A stretch of 64,000 nucleotides of DNA from Cylindrospermum sp. NIES-4074 (lineage in GTDB: Bacteria > Cyanobacteriota > Cyanobacteriia > Cyanobacteriales > Nostocaceae): assembly GCA_003994795.1 (NCBI GenBank), contig AP018269.1, positions 3,457,677-3,521,676 on the forward strand. The letters are read 5' to 3'. Shown piece after piece: positions 56,169 through 64,000 of this stretch. The translations under genes were made by a program, and so were the position numbers. Numbering within the stretch: position 1 is the stretch's first letter; the number at the start of each line of letters is the position of its first letter. Below the pieces are notes generated by a model. That model saw nothing but the letters and a program-made list of their open reading frames with translations, was not told where the DNA came from and did no database searches.

Positions 56169-57542
56169 ATGCTAAAACAAATAACTGCGATCGCCACAAT
56201 CTTGCTTTTGAATTTAGGAATAGCATCCACATCACTAGCTGCAACTCCCCGTCCAACTTGGGTAGAGAATCAAATTTACCAATACAATCATCCCTTTGCA
56301 TCTCAGTTACCCCAAGAACTAGCAACAAAGATGCAAAAAATGTCTGTTAATCCCTTCGCGTTCTATCGGGGAACAGCGCACATCTTTTACAGTGATATGC
56401 AAACCTTACCAGGTTCCGCATTCATCAATTATTCAACCTCAGCCGTTTGGTTAGAGGGAGATATGCATATGCAGAATCTTGGGGGAATGAGAGATAGCAA
56501 TAGCAACAACGTCTTTGACACCACCGATTTTGATGAAGGTTATCTCGGCCCTTACGTTTGGGACTTACGACGCATGGCAGTTTCCATCCTCTTAGCAGCG
56601 AAAGAGAATGGTCTTAATTCCAGCGATGCTCAGGATGTTGTCCGCAATTTCCTAGATGCTTACCTCAATAAAATGAGTGACTTTAAGGGTACAAACGACG
56701 AACTATCCTATCGTCTAGAATCCAGCAATACCAACGGTGTCGTCAAAGATTTGATCCAACAAGCAGAAGGAAAGAGTCGCGCTAGTTTGCTAAATAAGTA
56801 CACACTGTTAAATAGCAATGGCGATCGCACTTTTCAAACAACCTCAGAACTCGTAACTGTTTCCAGCAGCACTTACTCAGCTATTGGAACCGCAATGAAC
56901 AGCTATATCGCTTCAATTTCTAGCAGTAAGCGCTACAGCAACAGTTACTACACTCTCAAAGACATTCGTCTCAAATTAGGTTCAGGTACTGGTAGTTTAG
57001 GCAGATATCGATATTACTTGCTGATTGAAGGCCCAACTTCAGCCACAGACGACGATCGCATTATCGAAATGAAGCAGGAAACTAGCAGCGCAGTGGCGAT
57101 CGCTGCACCAAATCAGCTACCAGGCTCAGTTTATGGATATCATGAAGGAGCGAGGGCGACTCTAGCCATGAAAGCAATGCTCTCCAACACCGATCCTTTA
57201 GTTGGTTACACCACCGTTAACAACATCCCCTTCATGCTGCGGGAAAAATCCCCCTACCAAGTGGATTTTGACTATACTTTACTCACCACCAAAACCAAGT
57301 TCATGGATGCAATGGGTTATGCAGGTAAGGTTGTGGCCAAAAACCATGCCATCTCTGACCAAGACTATGATGCCACAATCATTTCCTACAGCATTGACAA
57401 ACAAGTAACTGACGTTGTAAGCGGGAATAAGCCAGCATTCAAAGATGAAATTGTCAACTTTGCTGTAGATTATGCAACTCAAGTCGAATACGACTATGCA
57501 AGTTTCGTCAACGCTTACAATCAGGGAGTGACGCTGTACTAA
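56169..57542 (+). CDS. Secreted DUF2252 protein (kinase-like fold family)
   Basis: 457 residues. A clear signal peptide (LKQITAIATILLLNLGIAST SLA, cleavage after about residue 24) is followed by the DUF2252 domain: MSVNPFAFYRGTAHIFYSDM, AVWLEGDMHMQNLGGMRDSN, VFDTTDFDEGYLGPYVWDLR and RMAVSILLAAKENG. The GDxHxxN and DFDE motifs resemble the catalytic and metal loops of aminoglycoside-phosphotransferase-like folds. Most DUF2252 proteins are cytoplasmic; this one appears exported, which is unusual for an ATP-dependent enzyme. Function unknown. It probably forms an operon with the ABM-domain gene. Confidence 0.85.
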   Translation: MLKQITAIATILLLNLGIASTSLAATPRPTWVENQIYQYNHPFASQLPQELATKMQKMSVNPFAFYRGTAHIFYSDMQTLPGSAFINYSTSAVWLEGDMHMQNLGGMRDSNSNNVFDTTDFDEGYLGPYVWDLRRMAVSILLAAKENGLNSSDAQDVVRNFLDAYLNKMSDFKGTNDELSYRLESSNTNGVVKDLIQQAEGKSRASLLNKYTLLNSNGDRTFQTTSELVTVSSSTYSAIGTAMNSYIASISSSKRYSNSYYTLKDIRLKLGSGTGSLGRYRYYLLIEGPTSATDDDRIIEMKQETSSAVAIAAPNQLPGSVYGYHEGARATLAMKAMLSNTDPLVGYTTVNNIPFMLREKSPYQVDFDYTLLTTKTKFMDAMGYAGKVVAKNHAISDQDYDATIISYSIDKQVTDVVSGNKPAFKDEIVNFAVDYATQVEYDYASFVNAYNQGVTLY

Positions 57543-57609
57543 GAATCCTTCTGAGAATATGGTGCAGAGAGATTAGTTTGGTGCGATCGCACAAATATCT
57601 AAACCCACC

Positions 57610-57825
57610 CTTTCAGGTGAAATCCTGCATTTTATATTTTTGAATAAGCTAAAGCACATCTAACCTGCATATTTCGATTTCATCAAAATCTTGTGGGGTG
57701 AGCATCCTGCCCCCATACTTTCAGGGGAAATACTGCGTTTTATATTTTTGAATAAGCTAAAACACATTTAACCTGCATATTTCGATTTCATCAAAATCTT
57801 GTGGGGTGGGCATCTTGCCCGCCCT
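57610..57825. repeat. 108-bp tandem direct repeat (two copies) near tRNA-Asn
   Basis: Copy 1 at 57610-57717 and copy 2 at 57718-57825 begin CTTTCAGGTGAAAT and CTTTCAGGGGAAAT and share TTTATATTTTTGAATAAGCT and TTCGATTTCATCAAAATCTT. They differ at only a few positions. Each ends in a hairpin-prone TGGGGTGGGCATCTTGCCC. No coding potential. Confidence 0.88.
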
Positions 57826-57893
57826 AATTATGCAACTTAAGTGCAGATTAGTTTAGGAGCAAAGATAACTCCTTGCTCCTTCTTTTTATCTAA

Positions 57894-57965
<72 letters not shown>

Positions 57966-58120
57966 TTGCTCACGTTTAACTATCTTAAGGCTAAAAATAT
58001 AATTTGGCAAGTGCTTTGGCGAAGATTTTTGCCTTTTTTTTTGTAAATGCTAAAGTCTATAATTTTTGCCCGCCAGAACCCGCTCTGGAGGCGAAATCAG
58101 AGATTTTTGGATACTATTGA

Positions 58121-58672
58121 CTACTTCAATCCCATTCGCAACTCAGCTAGACGCTGCCGCGACTTCGCATCGATAGTATTCGCTAAAAATCTACTCTGAG
58201 ACTGTTTGCGTTGTTGATACTTGTGCCGCATCCGACAAATAGTAGCTTCAACCTCACCACATAGTTGTTGTGCCGATAGCCATTCAGCCCCGTAACCCTG
58301 CACCATCAACTGCTGTGCCCGATCTGATGTAGCCACAATCACGCGAGAGATCAGAGATTGAGCTATTTGATGACGGAAAGACGCACAAGATTTTTCAATA
58401 TAAGTGTCTGCGGTCTGCCCGAAATCGGTGTAATAAACTGATAAAAGCTCTGTAATAGTTTCTTTATTACTAGAGGTGTTTTGATATTGGGCATCAAAAA
58501 CGATTTGAGTTTCATAACCTTGAAAAGAGCTATAACTCGTCATCGTTTCTACCAATTCTCCTCGTGCTGCCTCTAGTCCAGCTTTATCACGAGTCTTTTT
58601 TAGACAAGGCCAAGCGCCTATAATGTTGTAGCCGTCCACGAGTAGGACGGCTTGGAGTAAGGGACGCGACAT
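58121..58672 (-). CDS. NYN-domain (YacP/Rae1-like) ribonuclease
   Basis: 183 residues. The NYN/PIN-like fold shows AVLLVDGYNIIGAWP at the N-terminus (first Asp), ETQIVFDAQYQNTSS, VYYTDFGQTADTYIEKSC (second acidic pair) and VIVATSDRAQQLMVQGYGAE. In Bacillus the relative Rae1/YacP is a ribosome-associated endonuclease that cuts mRNA. No signal peptide. A basic C-terminus (RMRHKYQQRKQSQSR) fits RNA binding. It is monocistronic, with tRNA-Asn downstream on the same strand. Confidence 0.87.
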   Translation of the reverse strand: MSRPLLQAVLLVDGYNIIGAWPCLKKTRDKAGLEAARGELVETMTSYSSFQGYETQIVFDAQYQNTSSNKETITELLSVYYTDFGQTADTYIEKSCASFRHQIAQSLISRVIVATSDRAQQLMVQGYGAEWLSAQQLCGEVEATICRMRHKYQQRKQSQSRFLANTIDAKSRQRLAELRMGLK

Positions 58673-59155
58673 GGTTTTTAATCACAATTCTCTAGAGTTA
58701 ACAAAATTCATTCATAGGTTTCATAATAATTGAAGCATTGACTGTAACACTATGTTACATAGAGTAAAAAATGCAGATAAAGGTCAAAACTAAGCCTTCA
58801 GACAGAAGTAGTAACTTCCAAAGCGCCCCAAAAAAAGGCTGTTCGCAGTGTTTGAGGAGTTAATTTTTATAGCTCGCACAAACAACTGAGTTTTTACCAA
58901 AAACCCCATATTGAAACACCAGATACCTATAAAACAACCGGGTTTCTGGTATCTGGTGCTTATTTGCTGATTATTTAGATCAGTACAGAGGACTGTGAGA
59001 AAATATTGATATTAACGTAAGTGGCTAGTTATCTAGTTAGGGCTGGTAATCGGTAATCGCTAATGGCTAATGGGCAATGGGTGATAGTTTTTTCTCTTCC
59101 CCAATTACCAATTACCAATTACCCGTTACCAATTTCAGGGACTACAGCCACCTAA
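58673..59155. repeat. 480-bp gap with hairpins and heptamer repeats
   Basis: A perfect 11-bp hairpin CACCAGATACC (58917-58927) / GGTATCTGGTG (58948-58958) is followed at 59041-59140 by GGTAATC/GGCTAAT heptamers and their inverse ACCAATT heptamers. Flanking these, AGTTATCTAGTTAGGGCTG (about 59026) and AGCCACCTAACTAGCAACT (about 59146) form an outer inverted repeat that overlaps the last codons of the ATPase gene. No gene seen. Confidence 0.6.
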
Positions 59156-59833
59156 CTAGCAACTTGGGTTATTTACCTCCATTAGACGCTGTTTGAGGCG
59201 TTGAGCTTCACCCCAATCTACCAGTGAACCTTTTTCTAGTAAGAAAGCGCCGTCACAATAATTTAACTCATCTAGGCGATGAGTCACCCATAAGGCTGTC
59301 ATACCCCGACTTTTTACGAGACGACGAACACCAGCCACTAATTCCAGTTGACTATCTGGATCTAGTAAGGCGGTGGGTTCATCTAATAGTAAAACTTCAC
59401 AGTGACGAGCGATCGCACCGGCAATTGCTACTCGCTGTTTCTGTCCCCCAGAAAGAGCATATATCGGGCGTCGTTGCAGAGACAGCAAATTCACTGCCCC
59501 CAAAGCTTCATCAACCCTAGCCCGGACAACAGCAGACGGTAATTTTTCTTCTACCAGTCCAAAAGCCACATCAGCACCAACAGTCGGCATCACCAATTGA
59601 TGATCGGGATTTTGGAACACAAAACCAACACGAGGCAAAATCTTAATTTCGCCAGATATAGGAGCTAATAACCCTGCCAGCAGTCTGAGTAACGTTGATT
59701 TACCACTGCCATTTGTACCCAAAAGCATCCAAAATTCACCCTTGGGCACTTCCAGAGAGCAAGAGTTGATCACTTGCTCTCCATTAGGCCAAATGAAGTT
59801 TAAATCCTTAACCTCAATGCCCGCTGCCGTCAT
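59156..59833 (-). CDS. ABC transporter ATPase of the CbiO/ECF type
   Basis: 225 residues, a single ATPase domain. Walker A is LLGTNGSGKSTLLRLLAGLL, the Q-loop VGFVFQNPDHQLVMPTVGAD (typical of CbiO/EcfA), the signature YALSGGQKQRVAIAGAIAR, Walker B VLLLDEPTALLDPDS, and the switch His is in WVTHRLDEL. It probably energises uptake of a metal or vitamin. No ECF permease or substrate protein is in the window. The last five codons (NNPSC) lie in the arm of an inverted repeat, so the C-terminus has been remodelled. The UPF0367 gene ends 13 bp upstream. Confidence 0.88.
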   Translation of the reverse strand: MTAAGIEVKDLNFIWPNGEQVINSCSLEVPKGEFWMLLGTNGSGKSTLLRLLAGLLAPISGEIKILPRVGFVFQNPDHQLVMPTVGADVAFGLVEEKLPSAVVRARVDEALGAVNLLSLQRRPIYALSGGQKQRVAIAGAIARHCEVLLLDEPTALLDPDSQLELVAGVRRLVKSRGMTALWVTHRLDELNYCDGAFLLEKGSLVDWGEAQRLKQRLMEVNNPSC

Positions 59834-59846
59834 GTCTACACCTTAG

Positions 59847-60119
59847 TTATTCAGCGGCTACGGCGAAAAAACCAGGTGGTCTGCCACCACCAACTGTTAC
59901 CCCATCTTTCTGCACAATCTGAACTCCCGAAATTTCGCTAGCACGGACGGCAATTTTTTTCTCTGTCTTGCCCTCGCACTTTAGTTCTACAATGTCAGGG
60001 TTCCCAGAGCGGATGGCTGCCAAAATCAGCTGATAGACAGCTTCGGCATCCTCAGCGGACTTACGTTGTACTGATATCGGGAAAGCAGTATTTCTGATGC
60101 TTAAGTCGATGGTAAACAT
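59847..60119 (-). CDS. UPF0367 family protein
   Basis: 90 residues, cyanobacterium-specific small protein. FTIDLSIRNTAFPISVQRKS, AEDAEAVYQLILAAIRSGNP and the C-terminal GRPPGFFAVAAE match UPF0367 as I know it. Function unknown; soluble, no signal peptide. It directly precedes the ATPase gene on the same strand with a 13-bp gap, so they are co-transcribed here. Confidence 0.82.
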   Translation of the reverse strand: MFTIDLSIRNTAFPISVQRKSAEDAEAVYQLILAAIRSGNPDIVELKCEGKTEKKIAVRASEISGVQIVQKDGVTVGGGRPPGFFAVAAE

Positions 60120-60448
60120 TTAGCAATAATTAAAGTTCACTGTAGCAACCATTCTAGCGTTAGCCGGTTGATTTCTGAGTGCTGGGGAATCGGGCGCTCC
60201 GTGGGGATAAGGGACATGGGAATTGAGAATTAGAGAAATTTTTGTGATCTCTCATATCCTGGGTTTTGAATTATGAGCGTTGAATTTTCAAGCTTTCACA
60301 CGCGTTTTTTCAACGCCAGCAGCATTTGCAATGCGATCGCCCCGGATAAAAGATTAAATTTTATCAAGATTCCCCTGGAAAAATTAGTGATTTGCACCTA
60401 ATATGATTAGAGACGGTAAAAAATTGTAAACTAGGTTCACAACCCGGT

Positions 60449-60477
60449 TGACTTTCTGTATATGGGCGGCTATTAAA
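60449..60477 (+). promoter_or_regulatory. Candidate sigma-70-type promoter for psbD
   Basis: TTGACT (60449-60454), a 17-bp spacer and TATTAA (60472-60477) lie 56 bp before the psbD ATG. The GGCTATTAAATAGCC dyad covers the -10. The spacing fits; the -10 match is partial. The remainder of 60120-60448 is AT-rich with nothing recognised. Confidence 0.4.
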
Positions 60478-60532
60478 TAGCCATCTGTAGACAGGCAAAA
60501 TCTGTACTTATAAACATTTGGAGATTCCTCTA

Positions 60533-61591
60533 ATGACCATCGCAGTAGGACGCGCCCCCAGTTCTAGAGGGTGGTTCGACGCTTTAGACGACTGGTTGAA
60601 GCGCGATCGCTTCGTATTCGTAGGTTGGTCAGGGATACTACTATTCCCCTGCGCCTTCCTCGCACTAGGTGGCTGGCTCACAGGCACAACCTTCGTCACC
60701 TCTTGGTACACCCACGGATTAGCCTCCTCCTACTTAGAAGGTGCTAACTTCCTGACCGTAGCAGTATCCACCCCCGCCGACAGCATGGGACACTCCCTAC
60801 TGTTGCTCTGGGGACCAGAAGCTCAAGGTGACTTCACCCGCTGGATTCAATTGGGTGGTTTGTGGCCCTTCGTCGCCCTCCACGGAGCCTTCGGATTAAT
60901 CGGCTTCATGTTGCGCCAATTTGAAATCGCCCGCCTAGTAGGGATTCGTCCTTACAACGCCCTGGCTTTCTCCGGCCCCATCGCCGTATTCGTCAGCGTC
61001 TTCCTGATGTACCCCTTGGGACAATCCAGCTGGTTCTTTGCACCCAGCTTTGGCGTAGCCGCAATCTTCCGCTTCCTCCTATTCCTGCAAGGTTTCCATA
61101 ACTGGACACTCAACCCCTTCCACATGATGGGTGTAGCCGGAATCTTAGGTGGTGCGTTACTTTGCGCTATTCACGGAGCCACAGTCGAAAACACCCTGTT
61201 TGAAGATGGTGAAGGTTCCAACACCTTCCGCGCCTTCAACCCCACCCAATCAGAAGAAACCTACTCAATGGTGACAGCAAACCGTTTCTGGTCACAGATT
61301 TTCGGGATTGCTTTCTCCAACAAACGTTGGTTACACTTCTTTATGTTGTTTGTCCCAGTCACAGGCTTGTGGATGAGCGCAGTGGGTATTGTCGGCTTGG
61401 CACTCAACCTACGGGCTTATGACTTCGTGTCCCAAGAATTGCGGGCAGCAGAAGACCCAGAGTTTGAAACTTTCTATACCAAAAACATTTTGCTGAACGA
61501 GGGTATCCGCGCTTGGATGGCTCCTCAAGATCAGCCCCATGAACAATTTGTCTTCCCTGAGGAAGTATTACCTCGCGGTAACGCCCTCTAA
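60533..61591 (+). CDS. psbD: Photosystem II reaction centre protein D2
   Basis: 352 residues from ATG 60533 ([20 protein letters not shown]), the standard D2 length; an upstream frame from 60518 adds five spurious residues. The family is unmistakable: [78 protein letters not shown] (iron and chlorophyll His), [12 protein letters not shown] and the C-terminus [12 protein letters not shown]2 binds P680, pheophytin and QA in the thylakoid. psbC does not overlap its end, so this is a stand-alone copy like the second psbD of Nostoc. Confidence 0.98.
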   Translation: MTIAVGRAPSSRGWFDALDDWLKRDRFVFVGWSGILLFPCAFLALGGWLTGTTFVTSWYTHGLASSYLEGANFLTVAVSTPADSMGHSLLLLWGPEAQGDFTRWIQLGGLWPFVALHGAFGLIGFMLRQFEIARLVGIRPYNALAFSGPIAVFVSVFLMYPLGQSSWFFAPSFGVAAIFRFLLFLQGFHNWTLNPFHMMGVAGILGGALLCAIHGATVENTLFEDGEGSNTFRAFNPTQSEETYSMVTANRFWSQIFGIAFSNKRWLHFFMLFVPVTGLWMSAVGIVGLALNLRAYDFVSQELRAAEDPEFETFYTKNILLNEGIRAWMAPQDQPHEQFVFPEEVLPRGNAL

Positions 61592-61638
61592 ATAAAGAGA
61601 AATTAATTGCCATTTAGCATTCATCACTTCGCTATTAT

Positions 61639-61669
61639 CCTCCACCTGCTGGTGGGGGTTTTTTATTTT
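61639..61669 (+). terminator. Intrinsic terminator of psbD
   Basis: CCTCCACC-TGCT-GGTGGGGG (61639-61658) forms an 8-bp GC-rich stem, followed by TTTTTTATTTT. It starts 47 bp after the psbD stop. Confidence 0.88.
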
Positions 61670-61788
61670 GAGAATTATTGTAAATTTGGCAAATATTGTG
61701 TGCTATAGTAATTCAAGGTGATAAACCCAGAGCAAAGCGCTCTGAATTTTGAAATTAAGACCACTTAGGCAACAAGGAGGTGATGCCC

Positions 61789-61860
61789 ATGATAGAAAGT
61801 AGTAAACGCATGGGTCATCTGGTTGCAGTTAGCCGGCTGTGTGCCGGGGCTGTTCTCTAA
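61789..61860 (+). CDS. Possible 23-residue peptide with near-perfect Shine-Dalgarno
   Basis: ATG 61789 encodes MIESSKRMGHLVAVSRLCAG and three more residues, ending TAA at 61858. An in-frame ATG at 61783 would add MP. AAGGAGGTGAT (61774-61784), the full complement of the 16S 3' end, sits upstream, far stronger than any other ribosome site in this window. A hairpin CAGAGC/GCTCTG (61728-61744) and an extended -10-like TGCTATAGT (61701-61709) precede it. Either a small protein or a regulatory leader peptide; I recognise no family. Confidence 0.4.
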   Translation: MIESSKRMGHLVAVSRLCAGAVL

Positions 61861-61962
61861 AAGTTAGCCTTAGTTATCCTGAGATACTAAGTTAGCTCAA
61901 CTAGCTAGGCAAAGCTCGGAGTTCCTTCCGGCAGTCTGGTTGCAACCTGAAGACCCACTAGA

Positions 61963-62000
61963 CCGCTCTGACTTAGATCGTCTGATCTAAATCAGAGCGG
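61963..62000. other. 17-bp hairpin in the psbD-pterin dehydratase gap
   Basis: CCGCTCTGACTTAGATC (61963-61979), loop GTCT, and GATCTAAATCAGAGCGG (61984-62000), with a single G-T pair. It lies 103 bp after the 23-codon frame and is followed by ATAGCTTTTG. It may end a short transcript that starts near 61717 or stabilise an RNA; no T-run is strong enough for a confident terminator call. Confidence 0.55.
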
Positions 62001-62278
62001 ATAGCTTTTGAGGGGTAACTTTTCATTTCTCAATAAGTTGCTGTAGAAAACTTAGATGAGAATGAGGAATCACGATCAAGTCTTTTGAGAAAACACAATA
62101 TCTCGCTTCAAGCCTTAGCTACTGATCAAGCACAATCAATTATGCCTATTTGCCCGGTGGAACTTAGTTCCCGCAGAGGGCAATTTTACCACTTGTAAAA
62201 CCTTCTCTGTGGAGATTAAATGCCTTAGCCTGAGGCGGTACGAGATGTCACAAATATATAATATAGGAATTTTTTGAC

Positions 62279-62560
62279 ATGGCGCAGCTACTTACAGAGG
62301 CAGAAATTCAATCACGGGTCAATCTTCTGTCAGGTTGGACAGTTGAGGGATCGAAATTGCAGATCACCCGCAAATTTAAAGACTTTATCCAGGCAATTGA
62401 GTTTGTTAATAAGTTAGTGGAACCTTCTGAGTCCGCAGGACATCATCCAGATATAGAGGTTTCCTACAATAAAGTGAAAATCACATTGACAACACATGAT
62501 GCAGGTGGACTAACTCAGAATGACTTTAATCTCGCAGAGGTGATTTCCCAAATCAGTTAA
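62279..62560 (+). CDS. Pterin-4a-carbinolamine dehydratase (PCD/DCoH)
   Basis: 93 residues, the full length of the family. SGWTVEGSKLQITRKFKDF, AIEFVNKLVEPSESAGHHPD, IEVSYNKVKITLTTHDAGGL and TQNDFNLAEVIS contain the active-site His pair (GHHPD) and TTHDAGGLT. It dehydrates 4a-hydroxy-tetrahydropterins. In cyanobacteria lacking aromatic hydroxylases the role is not clear. It starts after a structured 690-bp gap following psbD. Confidence 0.93.
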   Translation: MAQLLTEAEIQSRVNLLSGWTVEGSKLQITRKFKDFIQAIEFVNKLVEPSESAGHHPDIEVSYNKVKITLTTHDAGGLTQNDFNLAEVISQIS

Positions 62561-63133
62561 GAAATGGCAACTAAATAACTTACGTAAGTTGGGTTAAGTA
62601 AGATAGTCGCATATAGTGCGGATTCAGACAAAGTAACCTAACAAAACTCACCACTAAAATGTATTGGGTTTTGCTTTAGCTCAACCCAAGCTCCAGAATA
62701 GAGGTGAACCAAGTTATTAAATTTACATTTCTCAGAGGTTCTATATCACTGTTATTTGGTGCTGGTCTTTCAACAGCGTACATGAATTAAAAGTAGCAAA
62801 TACGCCGCATTTAACCGTGTGCTGAGATTATGTACAATGTATTCAGTGAGTGAGTTTTGAGCAGATAATATTATTGAACTTAATCATCTCAGCTTTAAGC
62901 TTGATTATCTGACTCAAATGGTTTATAATGACAAGCTATAGATTCAGTGTTTTTGCATAAGTTAATCACATGGATATTTAACGATAAGTTAATCAGTTAT
63001 TAGCTTTGCGAAAACTAAAATTGTAGTAGTGGCAGCTATGCTTCATCCACAGGTTTTAACGAGATGTGGCATGTCTGAGAATTAGGTGCAGCGAATACAA
63101 TTATCTATATAAGGTGTGAGGAGAAAAGGAAAG
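62561..63133. other. 570-bp gap before the porin gene
   Basis: Contains a GTTGGGTTAAGTAAG ... GCTCAACCCAAGC inverted repeat (about 62589-62692), another dispersed cyanobacterial repeat. The rest (62700-63120) is AT-rich, probably a long 5' leader or promoter region of the porin; no gene. Confidence 0.45.
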
Positions 63134-64000
63134 ATGTCGAATCTATTGTGGAAAGCCTTAGCGGTTAGCCCAGCAATTTTAGGAGCAACATTGTTAGTCT
63201 CAGCGACAGCAATAGCAGCTCCCAATACCACCGCTGAAGTACCAGCAGCCGAAGAACAAGGTGCAGCAGAAGTTGCCCAAACCCCAGTAATCTTGGCTCA
63301 AACAGCTAATGATGCCAAAGTTTTAGATCAAGTTAAGCGCTACAGCAACGAAGGTAATACTTCCCAGTCTCAAGTAACATCAGTTTCTCAGTTTTCTGAT
63401 GTTCAACCCACCGACTGGGCATTCCAAGCGTTGCAGTCCTTGGTTGAACGCTATGGTTGTATTGCTGGTTACCCCAATGGTACTTATCGCGGTAACCGTG
63501 CTTTGACCCGTTATGAATTTGCCGCTGGTTTAAATGCCTGTTTGGATCGGGTTAACGAATTGATTGCCACAGCAACAGCTGACTTGGTAACAAAGCAGGA
63601 TTTAGCAACCTTACAGCGGTTGCAAGAAGAATTTTCCGCAGAACTGGCAACCTTACGCGGTCGTGTAGATTCTTTAGAAGCGCGTACTGCTGAACTAGAA
63701 GCAAATCAGTTCTCTACCACCACCAAGTTGCAAGGTGAAGCCATTTTTGCTGTCAGCGATGTCTTCGGTGATAGCAGCGGTGATGTTAACAATACTGTCT
63801 TTCAAGACCGAGTACGTTTAGGTTTACAAACCAGCTTCACTGGTAGAGATGTTTTAACCACCCGTTTAGCTGCTGGTAATGCAGAGTCCTTTAGAATACT
63901 AGGTAACAATAATCAACAGGTTGGAGGCGGTGAAGGTCTTCAAACCTTTAATGTCGGTAACACTGGTAGTAACGCTGTCAGAATAGACCGACTGACCTAT
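63134..64000 (+). CDS. SLH-domain outer-membrane porin (OprB family), N-terminal part, runs off window
   Basis: 289 codons are visible from ATG 63134 (AAAGGAAAG upstream) to the window edge. A signal peptide (SNLLWKALAVSPAILGATLL) is followed by an SLH domain (about 90-145: VSQFSDVQPTDWAFQALQSL, GYPNGTYRGNRALTRYEFAA), then a coiled coil (DLATLQRLQEEFSAELATLR) and the start of the barrel (TKLQGEAIFAVSDVFGDSSG). This is the standard order in cyanobacterial major porins (iron-uptake or OprB type), which anchor to peptidoglycan through the SLH domain. Substrate not deducible. Confidence 0.93.
   Translation, partial: MSNLLWKALAVSPAILGATLLVSATAIAAPNTTAEVPAAEEQGAAEVAQTPVILAQTANDAKVLDQVKRYSNEGNTSQSQVTSVSQFSDVQPTDWAFQALQSLVERYGCIAGYPNGTYRGNRALTRYEFAAGLNACLDRVNELIATATADLVTKQDLATLQRLQEEFSAELATLRGRVDSLEARTAELEANQFSTTTKLQGEAIFAVSDVFGDSSGDVNNTVFQDRVRLGLQTSFTGRDVLTTRLAAGNAESFRILGNNNQQVGGGEGLQTFNVGNTGSNAVRIDRLTY

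Noticed and set aside
61774-61784. AAGGAGGTGAT read as a trace of 16S rRNA
   Set aside because: The sense string is the complement of the 16S 3' end, that is, a ribosome site; no other rRNA sequence surrounds it.
61700-62000. Glutamine riboswitch (downstream-peptide motif) before the tiny ORF
   Set aside because: I could not find the conserved core of that class in the region, so I leave the structure unnamed.

Overview
The window is chromosomal DNA from a filamentous, heterocyst-forming, nitrogen-fixing cyanobacterium of the Nostocales (Nostoc/Anabaena/Tolypothrix type). The support is a photosystem II psbD gene, very frequent GCGATCGC (HIP1) octamers, short tandem heptamer repeats, a likely patD, and a heterocyst block (patB/cnfR, nif-specific fdxB, a cox2-type cytochrome oxidase operon, a nitrogenase-associated protein). 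The gene order patB-fdxB-coxB-coxA-coxC and the order psbD / pterin dehydratase / SLH porin match, from memory, arrangements in Nostoc sp. PCC 7120.

Layout. 0-7.7 kb: the 5' end of a Rel/SpoT gene (minus, running off the left edge), a likely patD, a decayed transporter tail, a toxin-antitoxin pair with a broken PIN toxin, an eIF1/SUI1-like factor, trpB, two CAP/SCP-domain secreted proteins, RNase D and a rhodanese-fold protein. 8.4-14.6 kb: a membrane-anchored TAXI-type binding protein, an OmpR-class response regulator, a rolling-circle HUH Rep protein, an orphan cytosine-5 DNA methyltransferase and a DUF2237 protein. 14.7-34.2 kb: a cyclic-peptide-type ABC exporter, an HpnI-like glycosyltransferase, a GT-B-like protein, a radical SAM protein, a PhnD-like binding protein coupled to a histidine kinase, a second-type topoisomerase I, a fused PabA-PabB, then a hopanoid side-chain group (hpnH, hpnA with an RND transporter, hpnG-like nucleosidase).

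35.3-39.9 kb: a compact three-gene operon, fatty acyl-AMP ligase with carrier domain -> alpha-oxoamine synthase -> short-chain reductase. It has the logic of a sphingoid-base-like or alkyl amino-alcohol pathway and is the best candidate here for an undescribed biosynthetic system. 40.6-44.4 kb: ROK sugar kinase, Mut7-C RNase-fold protein, sucrase/ferredoxin-like protein. 44.7-54.6 kb: the heterocyst respiration and N2-fixation block, interrupted by a 21-bp tandem array between coxA and coxC and by several repeat elements. 54.8-64 kb: small hypotheticals including a DUF29 protein, a monooxygenase-like membrane protein, a secreted DUF2252 protein, tRNA-Asn, a NYN nuclease, a CbiO-like ATPase with a UPF0367 protein, psbD, a structured region with a tiny ORF carrying a near-perfect Shine-Dalgarno, pterin dehydratase, and the start of an SLH porin.

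Non-coding DNA is rich in mobile-looking palindromic repeats. At least four families are visible, and in one place one repeat sits exactly in the dyad centre of another. All identifications come from reading the sequence and recognising motifs; no database search was run.
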